From positions 483 through 6,020 of the forward strand of contig PMYY01000218.1 of NCBI GenBank assembly GCA_003170655.1: a stretch of DNA of 5,538 bases, given 5' to 3'. This DNA comes from Nitrospiraceae bacterium. Its GTDB lineage: Bacteria > Nitrospirota > Thermodesulfovibrionia > Thermodesulfovibrionales > Dissulfurispiraceae. Below are positions 1-5,538 of this stretch, in pieces. The translations under genes were made by a program, and so were the position numbers. The notes beneath the pieces are model-generated. The model saw only the letters and a list, made by a program, of their open reading frames with translations. It was not told the DNA's origin and ran no database searches. Within the stretch, counting starts at the first letter, position 1. Every line of letters begins with the position of its first letter.

Positions 1-2589
1 GAAAACTTCGATCCCATGGGCGTACATACGGGCGATTCGATCACCGTGGCACCTGCTCAAACACTTACGGACAAGGAGTACCAGATGATGCGCGATGCCG
101 CCATTGCGGTTATTCGTGAAATAGGTGTCGACACTGGTGGTTCCAATATCCAGTTTTCACTCAATCCGAAAACCGGAAGGATGGCTATCATAGAGATGAA
201 CCCGAGAGTTTCGAGAAGCTCGGCACTTGCGAGCAAGGCGACCGGCTTCCCGATTGCCAAAATTGCTGCGAAGCTGGCAGTGGGCTATTTGCTCGATGAG
301 ATCAAGAACGATATAACGAGAGAGACCCCGGCATCTTTCGAGCCTGCGATAGACTATGTTGTAACGAAGATACCACGCTTCACCTTCGAAAAATTTCCTG
401 AGGCTGACCCGACACTTACTATTCAGATGAAGTCGGTAGGTGAGGTAATGGCAATCGGCAGGACGTTCAAAGAGTCTCTTCAGAAGGCACTCAGAAGCCT
501 CGAAATTGGTTCGGCCGGATTCGAGAACATACGCGGTGTTTCTTTAAGCGAGATCCAGGCGAAATTGAAAACACCGAATGCCGACAGGCTATGGTATATA
601 GCCGAAGCCATGCGGCAGGGAATGAGCGTCGATGAGATTAATGAGCTGACCTGGATCGATCCATGGTTTCTGAACAATATAAGGCAGATCATCGAGATGG
701 AAGAAGCAATAAAGAGGTCCGGAGTCGGAAGTCCGGAGTCGGAAATCTTGAGGCATGCAAAGGAATACGGTTTTTCGGATAAGCGGATCGCCGAACTCAC
801 AGGGAAAAGCGAAACCGAAATCAGGAACATAAGGAAAGCATCTGGACTAAAGCCGGTTTACAAGCTTGTCGATACCTGCGCGGCGGAGTTTGCCGCTTTC
901 ACGCCATATCTTTATTCGACCTATGAGAGACCCTTCTATAGACCGGAAGAGCTGAAGAGCGAAAACGCTGAAGAAAATCAAACTTCGGGCCTTCCCAGAT
1001 TCCAGCCTGTCTTTGAATGCGATGCGAATCCGACAGACCGTAAAAAGATCATTATCCTCGGTTCCGGGCCGAACCGGATAGGGCAGGGCATCGAGTTCGA
1101 CTATTGCTGCGTGCAGGCCGTATTTGGACTTAAGGAGATTGGCTACGAGACGATTATGATCAACTGCAATCCTGAAACGGTCAGTACAGATTATGATACT
1201 TCGGACAGGCTCTATTTCGAGCCGCTCACGATCGAGGACGTGATGAATATTATTGACCTCGAAAAGCCCGAGGGCGTTATTGTTCAGTTCGGCGGACAGA
1301 CACCTCTCAAACTGGCCGTGCCACTCGAGCGGGAAGGCGTGACAATCCTCGGAACTTCTCCGGACTCCATCGACCGTGCCGAAGACAGGAAGCGGTTCAA
1401 AGAGGTTCTTAATAAACTGGCTCTCAGGCAGCCTGAGAGCGGTACAGCTATGTCGGTTGGTGAAGCTATATCAGTGGCTGGAAGGATCGGATATCCCGTG
1501 ATGGTAAGGCCTTCTTATGTTCTCGGAGGCAGAGCGATGGAGATCGTCTATGATGAGAAGTCTCTTGGTCTATATATGGAAAAGAATTTTACAGCCTCGC
1601 CGGAACATCCGATCCTCGTAGATAAATATCTGGAAGATGCCATCGAGGTCGACGTGGACGCTATATCCGATGGAATCGACGTAGTCATAGGAGGCGTGAT
1701 GGAACATATCGAAGAGGCGGGCATTCATTCCGGCGACTCGGCCTGTTCAATACCCCCTTACTCCCTGTCCGCTGAAATCGTGGAAGGAATCAAGCTACAG
1801 GCGAAGGTCCTCTCGAAGGAACTCGCAGTAAAGGGACTCATGAACGTGCAGTTTGCGGTTAAGGACAATGAGATATACATCCTTGAGGTCAATCCGCGTG
1901 CATCACGGACCATCCCCTATGTGAGCAAGGCAACGGGTGTGTCGCTTGCGCGGCTTGCCGCAAAAGTCATGGCCGGTAAGACATTAAAAGAACTCGGACT
2001 GACATCAGAGAAAAGCATCCAACACGTTGCTGTCAAAGAAGCAGTATTTCCATTCGATCGCTTCCCCGGAGTCGATACGATCCTGGGTCCCGAGATGAAA
2101 TCGACTGGAGAGGTGATGGGTATCGATGACGAATTCGGTCTGGCATATGCCAAAGCTCAAGCGGCGTCTTATAACAAAATCCCGACCTATGGCAAGATCT
2201 TCATGAGTGTCAAGGACAAGGATAAGTCTCATACGGTCGACATAGCACGGAAGCTCCGTGAACTCGGATTCAAACTCGTTGCCACAAAGGGTACGGCGGC
2301 ATATCTCTATGCTCATGGGATAGAGGTAGATGTTATCAACAAGGTCATGGAGGGAAGGCCGCATGTCGTCGACCTGATAAAGAACAAGGAGATCAATTTC
2401 ATCATCAATACGGTCACAGGCTCTCAGGCCCAGAAGGATTCCTTCTCGATCAGAAGGAGTGCGCTGCAATACAGGATCCCTTATACGACCACGATTTCGA
2501 GCGCGAAGGCGGTTGTTATGGCGATAGAATCGCTCCTGAAAAGGGAGCTGAAGATAAAATCTATTCAGGAATATCATGAAAAGAAATAG
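1..2589 (+). CDS. carB: Carbamoyl-phosphate synthase large subunit, 5'-truncated by window edge
   Basis: This subunit makes carbamoyl phosphate from bicarbonate, two ATP and ammonia channelled from the CarA glutaminase, for pyrimidine and arginine synthesis in the cytosol. The frame is open from base 1, so the Met at 16 is internal; residue 1 here matches about E. coli residue 235. Visible in order: the rest of the first ATP-grasp half (H9, Q51, E65 and N67 match E. coli H243, Q285, E299, N301), the oligomerisation region, the second ATP-grasp half from about residue 345 (H569, E571, H576, D579 match H781, E783, H788, D791; E629 matches E841), and a C-terminal MGS-like allosteric domain from about 730. 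There T762, T765, K781, N803 and T830 match T974, T977, K993, N1015 and T1042, so UMP/IMP and ornithine control is plausible, although T1017 is replaced by Val. The full length would be about 1,096 residues against 1,073 in E. coli. A 29-residue insertion lies at residues 310-338. carA is not in the window. Residue matches are by eye from memory of the E. coli protein. Confidence 0.97.
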   Translation, partial: ENFDPMGVHTGDSITVAPAQTLTDKEYQMMRDAAIAVIREIGVDTGGSNIQFSLNPKTGRMAIIEMNPRVSRSSALASKATGFPIAKIAAKLAVGYLLDEIKNDITRETPASFEPAIDYVVTKIPRFTFEKFPEADPTLTIQMKSVGEVMAIGRTFKESLQKALRSLEIGSAGFENIRGVSLSEIQAKLKTPNADRLWYIAEAMRQGMSVDEINELTWIDPWFLNNIRQIIEMEEAIKRSGVGSPESEILRHAKEYGFSDKRIAELTGKSETEIRNIRKASGLKPVYKLVDTCAAEFAAFTPYLYSTYERPFYRPEELKSENAEENQTSGLPRFQPVFECDANPTDRKKIIILGSGPNRIGQGIEFDYCCVQAVFGLKEIGYETIMINCNPETVSTDYDTSDRLYFEPLTIEDVMNIIDLEKPEGVIVQFGGQTPLKLAVPLEREGVTILGTSPDSIDRAEDRKRFKEVLNKLALRQPESGTAMSVGEAISVAGRIGYPVMVRPSYVLGGRAMEIVYDEKSLGLYMEKNFTASPEHPILVDKYLEDAIEVDVDAISDGIDVVIGGVMEHIEEAGIHSGDSACSIPPYSLSAEIVEGIKLQAKVLSKELAVKGLMNVQFAVKDNEIYILEVNPRASRTIPYVSKATGVSLARLAAKVMAGKTLKELGLTSEKSIQHVAVKEAVFPFDRFPGVDTILGPEMKSTGEVMGIDDEFGLAYAKAQAASYNKIPTYGKIFMSVKDKDKSHTVDIARKLRELGFKLVATKGTAAYLYAHGIEVDVINKVMEGRPHVVDLIKNKEINFIINTVTGSQAQKDSFSIRRSALQYRIPYTTTISSAKAVVMAIESLLKRELKIKSIQEYHEKK
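717..744 (+). repeat. 14-bp exact tandem duplication (four 7-bp units) inside carB
   Basis: The 14-mer gtccggagtcggaa occurs twice head to tail (717-730 and 731-744). Each copy splits into two related heptads, gtccgga and gtcggaa, so the segment is four 7-bp units. It encodes part of the stretch SGVGSPESE in the oligomerisation region of CarB. By eye the protein has the same length as E. coli CarB here, so the repeat is not an obvious insertion. Its heptads resemble the gtcagaa-type units seen on the other strand in the carB-pfk gap. Confidence 0.8.
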
Positions 2590-2597
2590 AATAACAA

Positions 2598-2671
2598 AAG
2601 TCAGCAGCCAGGAAGACAGAAAGAAGCTGCGCATAAATTCTGAATTCTGGCTGCAGTCTTCTGACTTCTTT
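2598..2671. repeat. Degenerate 7-bp repeats forming an imperfect inverted repeat
   Basis: Most of the carB-pfk gap is heptad-like. From 2637 to 2671 five 7-bp units follow in strict register, of the type attctga, attctgg and cttctga; the reverse complement reads like gtcagaa. On the left, 2598-2604 (aagtcag) and 2605-2611 (cagccag) are the same kind of unit in inverse orientation. They pair with 2661-2667 (ctgactt) and 2647-2653 (ctggctg), leaving a 7-nt bulge (2654-2660) and a 35-nt loop. Short heptad tracts of this kind occur between genes in some environmental bacterial genomes. A regulatory role or a weak RNA hairpin is possible but not shown. There is no T-run after the stem, so this is not a typical terminator. 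Confidence 0.6.
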
Positions 2672-2687
2672 CGTTGAAGGAGGATTT

Positions 2688-3902
2688 ATGGCACCCATCA
2701 AGAGAATAGGCATCATAACGAGCGGTGGTGACTGCGGCGGACTTAATGCAGTCATCAAGGGAGTTTCGAGGGAAGCATACGCCATGGGCATCGAGACGGT
2801 GGTCATCCCCAACGGCTATGCTGGTCTTTATAATCTGATCAATCTCGATAAGGTGGTTTTCCTCAATGCCGAGAGGGTAAGCAAGATCGAGGCATCACTT
2901 GCCGGATCTGAGGCAGGGCATTCCCGCGTCAAGATCAGCAAGATCAAAGACCCTAATAAGTACGAACGGATCAAAGACGGACTGAAAAAGTTCAATATCG
3001 ACGCTTTGGTAATCAGCGGAGGCGACGACACGGGAAGCGTCGTTGTGGATCTTTCAGGGAAGGGGATACCGTGCGTTCATGTCCCGAAGACGATGGACCT
3101 CGACCTCCAATCTTATAGTGTGGGCGGAGATTCCGCGATCAACCGGATAGCTATTTTTACCAGGGACCTCAAGACCACCGGACTTAGCCATAACCGTGTA
3201 GTTGTAGTAGAGGTATTTGGAAGGTATTCTGGGCATACTGCGCTGCGTGGTGGCATAGGCGCAGAAGCGGATTGCATCTTGATACCGGAAATACCTGTAG
3301 ACTTCGATGTCGTGTATGATCACCTGAAGACGACCTATATGGGCAGGGTAAAAAGGAGTGACGTTAAGGCCGGCACATATATAATTGTAGTTGCCGAAGG
3401 TATCACAAAGGCCGGCGGAGAAATGCTATACGACGAATCTGCAGGAGTCGATGCATTCGGGCACAAGAAACTGGCGGGATCGGGCAAATTTGTGAGGCAG
3501 GAACTTGAAAAGCGGTTAAAGAAAGACCCCGAAATAACCCAGTTTATGAAGGACACCGGCATGTACGCACCCGGTGTGTATGAAGTGCCGGAGGTGCGAG
3601 AGGTAGTGCCCGGCCATCTTGTTCGCTGTGGTGACTCTTCCGCTTATGATGTCAATTTCGGCTATAAAACCGGAGCAGCTGCCGTATGCATGCTCCTGGA
3701 AGGAAAGACCGGCAATACCGTTGTCAATGTTGATGGGCAGAAGATTTATTACCAAGCCACGTCGGAATTGATAAAGAGGCGGGGAGTAGATGTGAGAGAG
3801 ATATCCCTGTATGAAAGCTTGGGCTTCTGTTTCGGAAGAAAGACCGAAAAGTTCAATTGCATTTTGGAGGAAGTCAAAGGGCCGGTATCACGCCATTTAT
3901 AG
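2688..3902 (+). CDS. Phosphofructokinase family protein, probably pyrophosphate-dependent (EC 2.7.1.90-like)
   Basis: This enzyme probably phosphorylates fructose 6-phosphate to fructose 1,6-bisphosphate in the cytosol, with PPi as likely donor and therefore reversibly. The start is fixed by AAGGAGG at 2677-2683, 4 nt before ATG. Motifs in order: TSGGDCGGLN (residues 11-20, phosphate loop), GGDDT (111-115), PKTMDLD (133-139), HNR (168-170), EVFGR (175-179), AEG (236-238), and GHLVRCGDSSAYD (309-321). Asp114 and Lys134 sit where ATP-dependent enzymes have Gly104 and Gly124 (E. coli numbering), the known mark of PPi use. D137 matches the catalytic D127; R170, R179, E237, H310 and R313 match the sugar-phosphate ligands R162, R171, E222, H249 and R252. 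Odd points are Leu138 in place of the usual Asn128, Phe177 in place of Met169, and GGD (146-148) in place of the usual GFD. At 404 residues it is longer than the roughly 320-residue ATP-PFKs, with an insert near 245-300 and a C-terminal tail of about 40 residues. It lies 98 bp after carB on the same strand and could be co-transcribed with it. A sugar phosphate other than F6P cannot be excluded. Confidence 0.93.
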   Translation: MAPIKRIGIITSGGDCGGLNAVIKGVSREAYAMGIETVVIPNGYAGLYNLINLDKVVFLNAERVSKIEASLAGSEAGHSRVKISKIKDPNKYERIKDGLKKFNIDALVISGGDDTGSVVVDLSGKGIPCVHVPKTMDLDLQSYSVGGDSAINRIAIFTRDLKTTGLSHNRVVVVEVFGRYSGHTALRGGIGAEADCILIPEIPVDFDVVYDHLKTTYMGRVKRSDVKAGTYIIVVAEGITKAGGEMLYDESAGVDAFGHKKLAGSGKFVRQELEKRLKKDPEITQFMKDTGMYAPGVYEVPEVREVVPGHLVRCGDSSAYDVNFGYKTGAAAVCMLLEGKTGNTVVNVDGQKIYYQATSELIKRRGVDVREISLYESLGFCFGRKTEKFNCILEEVKGPVSRHL

Positions 3903-3962
3903 TAATCGCATGATTTCAGACAGGCGGAGGCTTTTTTTATGAGTAGTTAAATGATGTTCCGC

Positions 3963-4116
3963 GGGCTGAAGTTCACGGTTTCTAGGGCATAATCGGAGAC
4001 GGCCTGGCCTCAACCGCCAGTTCATCTCCGACTTAAAGGACTCCGCAGCGCAGGTGAAGACTTGCTACGCTCCGGGCAGCCCATTCATCCCCCAGGTTTA
4101 AAAACCTTGGTGTTTT
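3963..4116 (+). ncRNA. Potentially structured RNA segment, possible IS200/IS605 right-end (omega-RNA-like) remnant
   Basis: No convincing gene lies here, but several helices nest without conflict. A closing stem gggctg (3963-3968) with cagccc (4077-4082) encloses two hairpins. The first pairs tcggaga (3993-3999) with tctccga (4025-4031), then after a 4x4 internal loop ctggc (4004-4008) with gccag (4016-4020). The second pairs gcgcaggt (4048-4055) with acttg and cgc (4060-4064 and 4068-4070), with a 3-nt bulge and a gaag loop. A terminal hairpin at 4089-4112 is followed by four T. This arrangement resembles the 3' scaffold of TnpB-associated RNAs, but the matching tnpB gene is absent, so it may be a decayed remnant, a standalone RNA or chance pairing. 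The 60 bp before it (3903-3962) contain only a T7 run and nothing else I can name. Confidence 0.35.
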
Positions 4117-4125
4117 CTGGCAGCT
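4087..4125 (+). mobile_element. IS200/IS605-like right-end hairpin, plus orientation (remnant)
   Basis: The segment reads ATCCCC, an imperfect stem around TTTAAAA, then GGTG and TTTTCTGGC. The stem (4089-4099 with 4102-4112) has 9 of 11 pairs. This is the layout I recall for the 3' ends of IS200/IS605 (tnpB) elements. It matches the hairpin at 5464-5500 read on the minus strand: both start ATCCCC, have a TTAAAA core and end in TTTT followed by a pyrimidine/GC-rich stretch. No transposase is attached. With its T4 tail it could also serve as a weak terminator for transcription coming from the phosphofructokinase gene. Confidence 0.45.
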
Positions 4126-4186
4126 TTGATAAATTGTGACAATCGGGATAATTTCTCTTGACTTGCAGTATTGGCTGAACTACACT
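4126..4186 (+). promoter_or_regulatory. Two overlapping sigma70-type promoter candidates for the barrel gene
   Basis: The better candidate is TTGACT (4158-4163), a 17-bp spacer and TACACT (4181-4186), matching the consensus at 5 of 6 and 4 of 6 bases. It would start transcription near 4193 and give a leader of about 58 nt. A second candidate lies just upstream: TTGATA (4126-4131), a short 15-bp spacer and GATAAT (4147-4152), 5 of 6 in each box. Both point at the outer-membrane gene at 4251. They are consistent with that gene being its own transcription unit downstream of the hairpin at 4087-4125. Confidence 0.55.
4133..4143. promoter_or_regulatory. Operator-like palindrome ATTGTGACAAT
   Basis: This is a perfect palindrome with 5-bp arms (attgt / acaat) around one central base. 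It sits inside the spacer of the upstream promoter candidate and 14 bp before the -35 box of the downstream one. The position suits a transcription-factor site, but the arms are short and only one copy is seen, so chance is possible. Confidence 0.3.
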
Positions 4187-4250
4187 AATCAGGAATCTCT
4201 GTTCGGTGGCTAAAACGGATGTTTAATCATATTATCGAAAGGAGCAGGTC

Positions 4251-5405
4251 ATGAAAATATTTATGTTCATCTTAAGCTTCTCAGTCGCATTATTTGGAGT
4301 ATCAGTCATTGCTTCTGCCTTGGACTACAATGCCGATCTCTCGCTTTCTGCAGCGGAACAATACAATGACAATATATTCCTTTCGCACACCGACAGGGTC
4401 GGCGATTATAGCACTGTGATTACCCCTGCAGTCGCAATTTCAACTACTACCGAAAAGATTAATGCCATGCTCAATTACTCGCCTTCTTTCATTTATTACA
4501 ATTCTCACTCTGAACTGAACAGCATTTCGCAGCAGGCTTCTGCAAACGGCAGCGTCAGGCTTTCTGAAGTTGCAACACTCGCGATTGCCGATAGTTTTGT
4601 CCGGACAAAGGATGCGTTGATCATCCGGAGCATAGTTGGTTCCGGCCCTGTGACGAGGAACCAAGAAACGATTACAACAAATACCCTGAGTGGTAATCTC
4701 TTATACAAGCTCACTGAACAGCTTTCGCTCCAGCCATCACTGACATATACTATGACAGACAATTCAGACTCCGATATCGCAAATCTCAATAATTACAGCG
4801 GAGGGCTGCTTGCAAGCTACCTCCTCACCGGCAGGACAACGCTCAGGGCCAGTGCGACATATACAGTCTACGATTACTCGATTGGTAGTGATTACAATGG
4901 GCAGGATTACATCCTGGGCTTAAATCACAAGTTCACTCCGACGATTACGGTCGATATATACGGCGGAGTGGACATGACCCAGATTCGCGGGCAGGGGGAT
5001 ACCGATACAGGCTTTATCGGCGGCCTTTCCGCCACAAAGACACTCGAAAGAGGTTCTGTCTCCATTGCCTATACCCAAGCTGTCACAGCCGCAATTCAGA
5101 ACTCGTCCCCGCTTAAGTCTCAGATCCTATTATTGCACTATGCTGCGCCGGTCACCGCTTTTCTCGAAGCCTCTCTCTCGGCATCATACGGCCATTACCG
5201 GGCTATAGGCCTCAATACGGGGCCTGACCAGAAGAGGACTGAAACAGTTGGCACTGCCGGGCTCTCATACAGACTTTTGCCATGGGCGAATCTGACCCTA
5301 TCGTATTCTTACGTGAATTCTAACGACAAAGTGGACAAATCGGGTAGTTATTCTAATAATGTGATAGTAGCGGGTATCAGACTGTCAAAGCAGGCAAGAT
5401 TTTAG
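4251..5405 (+). CDS. Outer-membrane beta-barrel protein (BBP2/porin-like), function unknown
   Basis: This is a 384-residue exported protein. The start is supported by AAAGGAG at 4238-4244, 6 nt before ATG. Residues 1-23 form a signal peptide: a short basic start, a hydrophobic core, and ASA before a likely cleavage at 23/24. The mature part is a succession of alternating polar/hydrophobic strands rich in Thr, Ser, Tyr and Asn, split by short loops, without any soluble catalytic motif. The early motif YNDNIFLS (38-45), followed by a GDY...TVITPAV stretch (51-61), resembles the N-terminus of the putative beta-barrel porin 2 family and of barrels linked to exopolysaccharide/PEP-CTERM loci. The last residue is Phe, the usual signal for Bam-dependent outer-membrane insertion. 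It has its own promoter candidates and sits between two inward-facing transposon-end-like hairpins. No polysaccharide gene is visible to support a specific pathway. Membership in an outer-membrane barrel family is confident; substrate and role are unknown. Confidence 0.88.
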   Translation: MKIFMFILSFSVALFGVSVIASALDYNADLSLSAAEQYNDNIFLSHTDRVGDYSTVITPAVAISTTTEKINAMLNYSPSFIYYNSHSELNSISQQASANGSVRLSEVATLAIADSFVRTKDALIIRSIVGSGPVTRNQETITTNTLSGNLLYKLTEQLSLQPSLTYTMTDNSDSDIANLNNYSGGLLASYLLTGRTTLRASATYTVYDYSIGSDYNGQDYILGLNHKFTPTITVDIYGGVDMTQIRGQGDTDTGFIGGLSATKTLERGSVSIAYTQAVTAAIQNSSPLKSQILLLHYAAPVTAFLEASLSASYGHYRAIGLNTGPDQKRTETVGTAGLSYRLLPWANLTLSYSYVNSNDKVDKSGSYSNNVIVAGIRLSKQARF

Positions 5406-5463
5406 AGGGTAAAATCGCAATTAAACAGTAGCTTATATCAAGTAAGATGGACAGTTATCGGAA

Positions 5464-5538
5464 AGCGGCGTAAAACCCCGTCTTTTAAGGGCGGGGATAT
5501 ACCAACAGTAGGCGCTTTAAGCGAGCCGTGCCGTTAAT
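5464..5538 (-). mobile_element. IS200/IS605-like right end, minus orientation; element body beyond the window
   Basis: Read on the minus strand the segment gives ATATCCCC, a stem-loop (5476-5496) around CTTAAAA, GGGG, then TTTTACGCC. This is the typical 3' border of a tnpB-type element as I remember it. On the minus strand the stem has seven positions with one A-C mismatch, which is a G-T wobble on the plus strand. A minus-strand frame is open from the window edge (5538) to a TAA at 5487-5485 inside the hairpin, with the peptide INGTARLKRLLLVYPRP. A tnpB stop inside the right-end hairpin is common in this family, so this may be the last 17 codons of a TnpB gene, but the peptide is too short to identify. 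The stem plus T4 could also act as a minus-strand terminator. The stretch 5406-5463, between the barrel gene and this end, shows nothing recognisable. Confidence 0.45.

Noticed and set aside
2005..2634. Antisense 209-codon open frame opposite the carB 3' end
   Set aside because: It lies opposite a strongly conserved coding region, is Arg-rich as expected for an antisense shadow, and resembles no family I know.
2598..2671. CRISPR array or att site in the carB-pfk gap
   Set aside because: The repeated units are only 7 bp and contiguous without spacers, and no integrase or cas gene is present.
3911..3938. T7 run after GGCGGAGGC as an intrinsic terminator of the phosphofructokinase gene
   Set aside because: I could not find a matching upstream arm for a stable GC-rich stem next to the T-run, so a rho-independent terminator is not supported.
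3939..3992. Very short ORFs after the GGAGG-like sequence (ATG at 3939, 3 codons; ATG at 3951, 13 codons)
   Set aside because: They are too short, have no recognisable leader-peptide composition and lie outside any attenuator structure.
4118..4135. Sigma54-like TGGCA element upstream of the barrel gene
   Set aside because: The required GC of the -12 element is absent at the correct distance from the GG.
3993..4139. Plus-strand open frame of about 48 codons through the structured segment
   Set aside because: It has no plausible start codon or ribosome-binding site and no recognisable similarity. It may be a relic tnpB tail, but the peptide cannot show it.

Overview
The window looks like chromosomal DNA of a Gram-negative bacterium. 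It carries two housekeeping enzyme genes and one outer-membrane barrel gene, all on the plus strand, plus non-coding DNA that looks like decayed IS200/IS605-type ends. The evidence for Gram-negative is a signal peptide followed by a beta-barrel ending in a C-terminal Phe. The long PPi-type phosphofructokinase, the barrel style and the 7-bp intergenic repeats are what I would expect in Nitrospirota or Desulfobacterota-like anaerobes. That placement is an impression from family resemblance, not a tested assignment.

Layout. Positions 1-2589 are the 3' four-fifths of carB, the large subunit of carbamoyl-phosphate synthase; about 234 residues lie upstream of the window. The gene has an unusual 29-residue insertion at 928-1014 and a short tandem repeat at 717-744. 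The 98-bp gap 2590-2687 is almost filled by degenerate 7-bp repeats that also form an imperfect inverted repeat. Positions 2688-3902 encode a 404-residue phosphofructokinase with the Asp/Lys pair typical of pyrophosphate-dependent enzymes. The 348-bp gap 3903-4250 holds a potentially structured RNA segment (3963-4116) ending in an IS200/IS605-like hairpin, then two overlapping promoter candidates and a small palindrome. Positions 4251-5405 encode a 384-residue outer-membrane beta-barrel protein. The tail 5406-5538 holds a second hairpin of the same design in the opposite orientation, probably the 3' end of an element whose body lies to the right of the window.

How the parts relate. carB (pyrimidine and arginine precursor supply) and the phosphofructokinase (glycolysis/gluconeogenesis) are co-directional and may be co-transcribed, but they do not share a pathway. 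The barrel gene appears to be its own transcription unit with its own promoter. It sits between two inward-pointing transposon-end-like hairpins, which makes this the accessory part of the window. I found no intact transposase, CRISPR array, tRNA or rRNA. The most interesting lead is the folded segment 3963-4116 directly upstream of the barrel promoter: it may be a leftover IS200/IS605 right end or omega-RNA-like scaffold, but the window contains no TnpB gene that would prove it.
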